Source of the DNA: Pestalotiopsis fici W106-1
Lineage: Eukaryota; Ascomycota; Sordariomycetes; Amphisphaeriales; Sporocadaceae
Assembly (NCBI RefSeq): GCF_000516985.1
Contig: NW_006917092.1
Span: 5,583,888 to 5,647,887, forward strand
Direction of reading: 5' to 3'
DNA length: 64,000 bases
Each line of letters opens with the position of its first letter. Positions within the stretch are counted from its first letter, which is position 1. Of the stretch, positions 55,609 to 64,000 are shown in pieces. The translations under genes and the position numbers were made by a program. Below the pieces are notes generated by a model. That model searched no databases. It saw only the letters and a list, made by a program, of their open reading frames with translations, and was not told the origin of the DNA.

Positions 55609-57315
55609 ATGAGTGCCTCACTCGCTGCCAACCAAATTTGCCGTGTCATCTTTGCCATTGTCTCGATACTCGTCAGTATCGTCCCCCTCTGCATCCTGAC
55701 TCGCCTGGGAGAATTTGCAGCCGCCGTATTTGTTGGCAACGTCATCCTCATCAACATCTTCACCGTCATCAACGCGTCCATCTGGCGAAACGATGACTTG
55801 GACTCTTGGTGGGATGGCGTAGGATACTGCGACCTGCAGACCTATGTCCAGCTCCCGATGCAGTGTGTCTACGCCGCGTGCATCTTTGCCATTATGCGCA
55901 ATCTCGCCCAGCGTCTTCGCCTCAAGCGGGCAACTGAGCTCACGCTCAAGGAGCGGCGCCGTCAAATAATTCATCAGGCTCTGATCATTTTCCCCATTCC
56001 CATCATCGAGCTGGCCCTGACCTGGTTCATCTTGGCCAACCGCTACGTTGTTGGTTCTGTTGTCGGCTGCTTTGGTCTGTTTGGCGACAACTGGTTCACG
56101 ACTGTTGTCATGAATTTCCCAATGGCAATCTTTCCTTTGGCGACTGTTCCATTTGCATGTGAGTATGGCCCATGACCGATTCAACTTCGGCTCTGAGCTG
56201 ACATGAAAACTCCCAGATCTGACGTGGAAACGCTTCCGCGACATCTCCAAGACGACTCAGGAAGCACTGGCCAGCAACACGGAAGCCGCCCAACGTGCCC
56301 AGCGCACCCGGCGACGATTGTACGGCATGGCGCTGTCCATCATGGTACCGTACGTGCCGCTGCAAATGGCATTTATCATCAACAATATCATCACAACGTT
56401 TCGCAACTACGAGCCGTACAATTTCAACCTCGCGCACTATGGCCTGGACCCGTATCCCTGGAAAGGCATCATGTTTCTGCCGTCCTATCTGCTTCCATTT
56501 CAAGTGCTCAATCAGCCGTGGATTGGCATTTTGACGGCTATACCAATTGTCTTGTTCTTTGGCAAGAACCAGGAAGCCAAATCCATGTATCACAGCTTTT
56601 TTGTTCGCATCGGCTTAGTCAAAGCTACCCCGACGTCGACTGACAAGGCCAAGGAGCTTGCAACTCGAAAGTAAGTCAAGACGTCCTTCACACGGAAACA
56701 GATATAACCGTGAATACTGACTAAACTCCCTTTCTCAGCACCGAAGCTACTCACAACGAAACCATACAGTCAGTCAACCTTCGTGAATACCCCATCACCA
56801 CCCGCCAAATTGTCATGTCCTCGTCCGGCCCCTTTATCCCGCCGCGCCGCTCCTTTCACTCCCAAGCCGGACCCGATATTCCTCCACGTGGCTCGTCCCT
56901 CCGCAGCTGGGCGCGGACCCCCTTCCGCCGCATCGCTTCGTCCGTGGGACTGCCCTCGGGTCTCTCGACCCTCTTTAGCACCCGCGGCAGCACTAGCAAT
57001 GTCAGCGCTGTATCCGGTCCTGGTACTGTTGGCGGCGGTGGCAGTGCTGCTGTCACACCTTTACCACTGTCGGCTGTTGGTGGTGGAGGTGGTGGTGTTG
57101 GCCATTTTCCATTCCCTGAGCCCCTCGGCCCGTCCGCTCGGGCATCTGGCGAGGCCAGTAGCAGTCAGCGCAGTCCACCAAGCAGTATATGGAATTACCT
57201 GTCGGCACATCACCACACTGAGCGTGGTAGACCGGCAGCGGCAGAGGAATCGGATGATGTGGAGAATATCGGCAACGGCTTTGTGAGAGTGAGAGTCCGG
57301 AGTGTGAACCAGTAA
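55609..57315 (+). CDS. a-factor pheromone receptor, Ste3 family
   Basis: Seven-helix G-protein-coupled receptor of the plasma membrane that senses the lipidated mating pheromone (Ste3/Pre-1 type). Exons 55609-56158, 56217-56670 and 56739-57315 give 526 residues. Family features: N-terminal helix VIFAIVSILVSIVPLCILTR, VFVGNVILINIFTVINASIW in helix 2, WWDGVGYCDLQTYVQL before helix 3, and KRATELTLKERRRQII in the loop. YLTWKRFRDISKTTQEALAS is the third intracellular loop, and NLAHYGLDPYPWKGIMFLPS leads into helix 7. A long cytoplasmic tail (about 220 residues, Ser/Gly-rich with a Gly run) follows, longer than needed for signalling and probably regulatory. Confidence 0.93.
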
Positions 57316-58118
57316 GGCACAAAACGCAGTTGGTTCCAATGGTTTGTGTCAGTCCCTGGCTTGGTAGTTGGCCATGTTATGCTTTGTTCTTTTGGTCTTG
57401 TGAGTTGGCAAATAGATGTGGCGAAACCACTGTATGATAATACCGGAAATTTCAGAGTTGGTTTCGGGTGGTGTATTAAAAGGTACAGTCCAACCATTCC
57501 TTACAGATATAGATCCTCGCGATAAGGTTTGTTCTCTGGGCAAACAGAAAGATCCCGGCTGAGAAGATATGTTGCGGTCTGTACGGACAGAATAACAGGC
57601 ACAAAACAGTATGGAATGAACGAATGCCTCACAAAGATAGTTGCCGAACACCTTGTAACTGGAATTTGCCTGTCAATACATTTGACTGACAACCCGATAC
57701 TCTGATTCAGGAAAATAATTTACAGTTTTCTTTGAGCAGGTGGTCAATTCGAGCTGGCATAACCACTGATGGTGCATGCTACATATTTGAAATCTGTTTT
57801 CTTCTTTTTAGATATCATGCCACATTCTCGCAGATCATTTCTTTAGCACCCGAAGCGTCCAAAGCAGGTTCTGACATAGGGATGTCATGAAGGTCATGCG
57901 GCAGGTTTACTGGATACTATCAATATACATCGGCCGGTCATGTAGCGACTGGGTCAAGATCTTGAATGTAGATAATTATCAATCAAGGGGTATCTAGCGT
58001 CGATAGAACAGGAAAACACGCAATAACTAAGAAACTAGGATCTAAATGCCACAGTACTCTTCTTGCCTATGAAACTACCTTACTTACCTCATGCATCTCC
58101 ACAACCGCTCTCACTACC
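57316..58118. other. Convergent intergenic region
   Basis: No gene recognised. Confidence 0.5.
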
Positions 58119-61100
58119 CTATCCGCTGTTCGATTCGTTAGAGACCTCTGGCTTCTCTCGGCTTTGACCCTTTACCGGGATCTCTTCATCTCCTGACTTG
58201 GATTTCTCGGTCTTGGGGGCCCTCTCTTGTGAGAAACGCTCACTCAGCTCTCTGATTGGCCGCCACCGTTTCCCAGGCATGAACCAGATGTCAGCGTCAG
58301 TCTCTTTCAGGCCGTCCGTTGATGATGATGTGGACGAAGACGCCAACGATGGGAGGACTCCTAGACTTGAGTCAGCTACAACACAGTCAAACCTGAGACA
58401 AAGCTTCATGGGGAACTTACCTTGAATGAGTTGCAGAAGATCCCACGTATTGCAAACGGCGACTTGAATGACCCAGGAAATGACGAACAGAGGGGAGAAA
58501 ACGAGACCGCCGAAGACTCGTATGGCGGACCTCAGAATACTGGTTGGAGCAGAAGCGACAGCGTTCACAGGAGCTTTTGAAACTTCTGCATTGCTCTGTT
58601 CGCCCTCAGCGATTTCTGTTTCTGGTTTTTCGGGCTGTTGTGTTTCGATTTTACTGGCTTCTTTTCCATGGTTCGGGGAGACAAGCACACGACAAGCCAC
58701 AAACACTCGACGCGCAGGGAATTCAACAAGCAGATATGCGATCCAGAAAATGAGGTACCACGACTTCTCGTCATCTTCCGTGTTGAGAACACCCTTGTGT
58801 TTCGCTGTCTCGGAGTGGGTGTGCTTTGTCGTGTGGTATTTGGCAAGCTGGCTTTTCCCCATCTTCTTGACCGAGTAATTGTGAATGGTCCTTGAGATAT
58901 CCCGAGCTATACCTGCAAGACTTTGGGCATTCAAAAGCATGATTACAGTCAGAATCAGTGCGATAATAGCACAAACAATCATATCGACCAGAAGAGGGGT
59001 GTCTGGTGTGCCCGCCATGCTGAAAATGCTTGCCGCAAATCCCAATGGGAGAAATACAACGGTCACATAAGTGAATAGTCGTAAGTTCTCCTCTTTGCTT
59101 GTGCTGCGATTCTCGCTAATTTTAGCGATGTTCGTTGTTAGAGTAAAGATGAATTTCTCCTTCAGGGCCCTGGCGTCGAGCTGCAAGCCCTTCAAATCCG
59201 CGGTTTTCCTTTCAATAGATCCTCGGAGGTTATTGATGCTTTCGCGATATTTCCGTTCGTCATTTCGAGTCCATCGTGGTTGCTGAGCGCGGTCCCTTTC
59301 CCTAGCATCCCACAGTTTCATTGCATCAATTATGTTGGATAGACTTGTGTCTATCGACTCGAGAAGGTTTCGGAGTCCTTGCAAGCGAATATGTGTATCT
59401 GCCAGATACCTTTCACTGCTCAACTGGTCGTAAGACTCTGTGGCGCGATCTAACTCGGCTTTGAGCCCGTCGATTACTAGTTTTGTGTTTTGAACAGTGG
59501 TATTCATCATTCGCCCCAAAAAGAGCAATTCCAAAACCTTGCGTTGTCTCCAGTCTCTTTCGTGCTGCAGGGCGAGAAGAATTTCACGGTACTGTCTCCA
59601 CGCTGCATCGTCAGAATCAAGCAATAATGGGTCACTTTTCGGCTCTAGATCTGGCTGATCACCTTCCGAATCGATGTAACAACAGGTCCAGTAACGGTCA
59701 AATATATCCCCCTCAAAGCGAAACCCTCGGCAAGAGCGTATCGGTATTCTCTCTTGGACCGTGGGGAAGTTTTTGGTAGACGAAGATGCGCTGGTGGCTT
59801 GAGGAGATTTACTGCTGCCGTTGCTGGAGAGAACATAGAAGCTGAAAATGAGTTCCGTTTTCCATTCATTGTGTACCTTACTCGTCTCATCAGAGAAATG
59901 GGTTTCTCGTTTCGAATGGCGATCAAAAAATAGAGATGTAGATGCTTGGTGGGCGGGTGGCGTGGCCAAGTAGCAGATTACAGCAGTCTCAGCATCTGGT
60001 TCACGAAACCAAATCAAGCGCTTTTTAGCCTCTTCTGCCTTGCGTTGTCGTCTGAGAAGGCCCCAGAGAGATTCTTTCTCGGAAAGCACTGTAGGAAAGA
60101 AATCGCGTTGCCTGTTTTTCATCTTGCCAACATGTTTTTGCTTGGGTACATCCATGACAGCCACAGTCCAGCGTGTAGGCTCTGCGGTCCCGAAAGGTTT
60201 GCCGCCATCGGCATATATTTCCATCTGTTGAGAGACCAAATCTCCACTGACCATTCCTCTTGCTTTCTTGATCATGGTGCGGATCCCGTTGAAATCAGGC
60301 AGTTCTGACTGCGGTTTTTGAAGAAAAGCCGGATAGCTGAATAGCCACTCATCGTCAATTTCCACGATTTTGCTGGAGTCTATCAAGCTTCCAAATGGAA
60401 AAAGCTTTTTCATGGCTATTCCAGTTTTCTTGTCGTGTTTCTCGTTACTAATATTGTGCTCCTGTTGTGCGGACATCCTCTCAGCCAAGTTTGCCAGATC
60501 ACTGGAGATCTTCTCCAACTGACTCTCCACATTGTGACCCAGTCGCGACAGTTCTTTGGGGCTTAAGTCTTGTTGAGTGCTGTCTTCCTTTCGCTGGGGA
60601 GTTCTCTCAATACACAGCCGACAAATAGAATCGAAATGGAGCAGGAGTACATATGATATCTCGAAGTGAGCGTGGAAATAGAAGTCTCGGTATGCCTCTT
60701 CATCAAACAGCGCCGGCACTGGTTTCCCGTCCGCACTTTCTCTCAGCTGGCCTGGAAAAAAGCCATTGGGGCTAGTAATTCCAAGCAAGCTTTGTACAGC
60801 GACTTGCACGTGTTCTGGAGCACTTTTGGACGAGTTGACTCTAGAGTCGTGCAAACCCATGACAATGGTTAAAGCATATCGGATAGCGTTATCCCATGTC
60901 ATTTCTTGGTTGTCCTCGTGCTGAGCCTGCGCCTGGATCGTGTTTTCCCACAACTCGCGGGAGGACGTGCTTTGCTTGAAAAATTCGAGTCCGTAGAAAA
61001 GTGCAGTATCTCGAGCGTGGAAAAGGAAACGGTGCTCTCGGACGGAACGGGTGACTGCGAGATACAATACGTCAGCCTGTCGTAATACTTGAAGCACTGG

Positions 61101-63448
61101 ATAACAGAAATGGAACAGATGCAAACATACCAGCTAACATTCGCTTCCCGGAATCGTCATTTTTCATGGTGAATCTTTGCAAGGTTTCTCGCTGCATATC
61201 CGTAATAGATGACCCCCTTTTATCTGAGCTATGGTTCCATCTCTCCCAGAGATTCAGATCGTGGAGAGCCTTGAAAGCTCTCCAGATCCACACATGATCA
61301 TCCAATCGGAATATGTTAATGCCTTCTTCTACAGAATGCGGCCACGCAAACTTGATACGCTGGTCCATATCGTGCAGTCTTTCGAGCCATGGATCGCGAA
61401 CGCGCCTCAAGAGGCTTTCGCAGAGGCTTTGTGCCGTCTCGTCCCCGGAGTAGAAGCTTGCCACTTCAGCTGCCTTCAGGATTTGAAATGGAGTATTGAC
61501 CACCCCTTCTGAGGCCTGCCATGACCCGCTTTCAGCTTCATTGGGATATATCTTGCCAGTCACCCAATAGTTGGCCGCAAAATCACCGGACTTTAACTTT
61601 TCGGTAGACAATAGCCAGTGGATGTGACCTATGCAGACCTTTTTGATCCGTTCCTGGAGACTTTTGACGCCATCGGGCTTGTCATCCGAGTTATCTAGGC
61701 GTTTTGACAACTCTATGAGGAACTGCATGGCAAAACTTGCGACACGGGATGATTAGGGGATTGCTTTATGGGCTTTTCCACGAGACTTACAAGCTGGCTG
61801 AAGTACAAATGCGATGCATTGACATATCCCCACATGTAATTGCGATAGGCTGTATTCCATCGTCTCTCCTCGAACCGACAGGAATGGAACAAACTGAGAG
61901 GATGTGTTCCAGATTCCTCCATATCGCATATTTGATATGGTCAGATGGTGAAGAGTTTGGCTGCGGTATTGCGAACAGGTGCTTAACTTGACTCGGACTC
62001 ATCGTGGAGTGTGGCGCTGAATGTCTCAATGTATCGTTGGGTCTCTTCAACCCATTTCGATCTTTATGTAGCTTTGCTTCGTAGTCCATGTGGGTGGAGA
62101 GGGTCTGTGGTATCTGAATGTGGCCACTAATAGAAGGCAAATATTCTGGGCGTAGTGGATCCTTTTTGGTGAAGCTGCCAAAATCAGTCTCTTCTGCTTT
62201 GATGACAAGATCTTTCCAATTCACGTCAGCTAGAGGACGTATGAGCATTCGGTAAGCTGTGATGATCTCTAGTTTCTTCGTTGCGCTTGTAGCATCAGGA
62301 GATCCTTTCGGCAATTCTTCCTTCCAAATCTGAGGCGAAGACCAGTCCTGCTCCGTTTCAAATTGCTTGGGTACACCGTTGACAAACACTGCAGCGATCA
62401 CAACCACTACGTGAGCTTCATTCGTAACTTTCTCGAGATTTTCCCCATGCTCATCAGCCGAGATATCCTGGTTCTGTTTCTCGGTAGCTTCTGTGATCGA
62501 AATCTTTGGTGGTTGCACTCCTTCCTGCTGAAAGTAACCTAAACGTGTTTCTACCGGCTGTCGCCGAGGGTTGGAAGGTACTTCCTCTATGTCGTTTGCC
62601 ACTGATTTCTGTTCTGGCTCTTTGTATCCTTCATTCGCTGATTTTGCCTGTTTAAGGTCTTTTGTCTCGGCTACCTTTTGCTCAATCTCTGATGGTATGT
62701 ATGGAGCTCGCCATATCCAAGTGCATCTGCCTGGACCTGGTCCACTTTCCAAGGGGGTGTTTCCCTTCCTGTTGAAACTTTTATCGTAATTGAATCCCAT
62801 GTGATCGAGATCCCGGATTCGCAAGCTTTTCAAGAATTGTATTGCGATTTCTGAGTCCTCTTTGGAGCTGGTTTCCAAGATGCATCTTTGCAGTAGAGTC
62901 TTCTCATGAACCATCCAGTCGACGGTCAAGCTACTGCTGGAGTTGTTGAATTGTTCAGTGTCATATTTATAGCACGGCCACCTCCACTGCTTCCAACTCA
63001 GTTTCGGCCGTTGTTCTGGTTTCAAGCTGAGCCCGCTTCCGCTTAGAGATAGCCCATAACTTTCATGGCCGAGTGAAGGTGCTTTTGTCATAGCATCCAG
63101 ATCATATGCTCGACTGGTGACAAAATAAGGCTCTTCCACGAATTCGTGGTCGGCAGTGAATAAGCCCGAGCTTCCCATGCCCAAATAGTTTCCAAACTGC
63201 ATCAGCAACCCATATGCATTGACAGTTGCTGTCATACCATTGTCACCGAATGACGAGCTGCACAGTGGATTTGGTGGTGATTCCCATGTGCCATGATCGT
63301 CGTCAGCACTGGATTGCTGGGACACCTTCTGCGTATTCAGATGCTTGATGTGTTCCAGGACATGTTGATCAGTGAGTGAATTGGACTCTGTCCAGAACTT
63401 CTGCAATAGCTTTGGCTTTCCGTCTTCCAGTCTCGGGGCATCCATCAT
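58119..63448 (-). CDS. Very large fungal protein with C-terminal CorA-like membrane domain
   Basis: About 1,700 residues. Exons 63448-61988, 61916-61791, 61722-61131 and 61096-58119, with phases consistent. A 45-base, stop-free intron (58420-58376, donor gtaagt) probably lies in the last exon. The N-terminal 1,100 residues match no family I recognise. The C-terminal part has a long helical stalk (RESINNLRGSIERKTADLKG) and two adjacent membrane helices (LFTYVTVVFLPLGFAASIFS, VDMIVCAIIALILTVIMLL), the CorA arrangement. The loop reads SMAGTPDTP instead of the usual GMN, so magnesium transport is doubtful. Two further hydrophobic segments follow. The third intron as modelled is only 34 bases; a normal-length alternative breaks the frame. 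Confidence 0.75.
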
Positions 63449-64000
63449 GCAAAATTATGCGCAGAAGATGGTTGAGAGAGACCAGAAGGAGTGAAAGTGA
63501 CATCGCAATCCCCTCTTTGACAGAGCCTCGTGGGATATTATTCGGTCTTGTCAGCTTGATACGTGCATGACGCTAGTACACTTTCAATACCCGAATAAAT
63601 ACCCTGATTGTGATCATACGGCACTGCTGTGGCGTAGAGGGGGAACTGTGAAGTTCTATTGGACAAGGAAAGTAGGGCACCATCGGAGCTGCAGAAGTTG
63701 GCAGAAAAGGCAAATGAAGAGCGCAGTAGGTTGCGTGATAGTGAATGCATCCCAATCTCCATGGCCTACCATTGGTGGCACCGGGGCACTCGTAGGGCAT
63801 AAATTTCACTGCTGACCTGCCCACGTAAATGCTGCAATGGAGTTAGCCTCCAGGAGCTCCTGACATATGATGACATGCAGCAGAGCTGAGATGCCTACAG
63901 ACCTCAATCAACGGTTCATCAGGGGTCTACAGCCTCGCCATTCCTCGCAAACAGTGACCTGAAAAAGGCAACTTTTGTGGTGAAGGTACGGTTGTACGCG
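63449..64000. other. 5' flank of the CorA-like gene
   Basis: Presumed promoter. No further gene recognised up to the window edge. Confidence 0.5.

Noticed and set aside
1..64000. CRISPR arrays, rRNA genes or intact transposons
   Set aside because: No regularly spaced repeats, rRNA sequence, transposase or reverse-transcriptase motifs were seen on either strand.

Overview
The window is nuclear DNA of a filamentous ascomycete. The evidence is: genes interrupted by many short GT-AG introns (about 45-115 bases, CTRAY-like branch points), Zn2Cys6 transcription factors with the fungal-specific middle domain, a Ste3-type a-factor receptor, an Erf4-family protein, and a point-mutated duplicate with the CpA-to-TpA bias of repeat-induced point mutation. 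Protein style suggests Sordariomycetes, probably Hypocreales; the species is not identified. One 100-N scaffold gap lies at 46971-47070. All gene models are hand-spliced from the sequence. For most of them the summed exons are a multiple of three and each junction restores a recognisable family sequence.

Left third (1-24.5 kb), accessory and metabolic. In order: a serine carboxypeptidase running off the left edge (minus, one apparent frameshift); an AT-rich stretch with a RIP-like duplicate of the end of a downstream SDR gene; a transketolase-like gene (plus, 18 exons, frame breaks in its first half); an alpha-glucoside-type sugar permease (minus) divergent from an SDR (plus); a sorbose-reductase-like SDR (minus); a Zn2Cys6 regulator (minus); a P-loop small-molecule kinase (minus) divergent from a second sugar porter (plus); a second Zn2Cys6 regulator (plus); and a catalase (minus). 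Two sugar permeases, two oxidoreductases, a kinase, a transketolase-like enzyme and two regulators side by side look like an uptake-oxidation-phosphorylation-C2-transfer route for a polyol or rare sugar. An 11-base palindrome-like motif, GGCGGGCCGCC, occurs three times in the permease/SDR divergent promoter and once more at 10.3 kb. It is a candidate site for one of the cluster regulators.

Middle (24.5-43.7 kb), mostly housekeeping: ARL1 GTPase, ribosomal protein eL39, SKP1, a large secretory-pathway membrane protein of the TM7S3/TM198-like type, and an uncharacterised coiled-coil membrane protein, separated by gene-poor stretches of 1-4 kb.

Right part (43.7-64 kb): an Erf4-family (Ras palmitoyltransferase partner) protein, a fungal regulator without a visible zinc cluster, the mitochondrial single-strand DNA-binding protein Rim1, the a-factor pheromone receptor, and a 1.7-kilo-residue protein ending in a CorA-like membrane domain that lacks the usual GMN signature.
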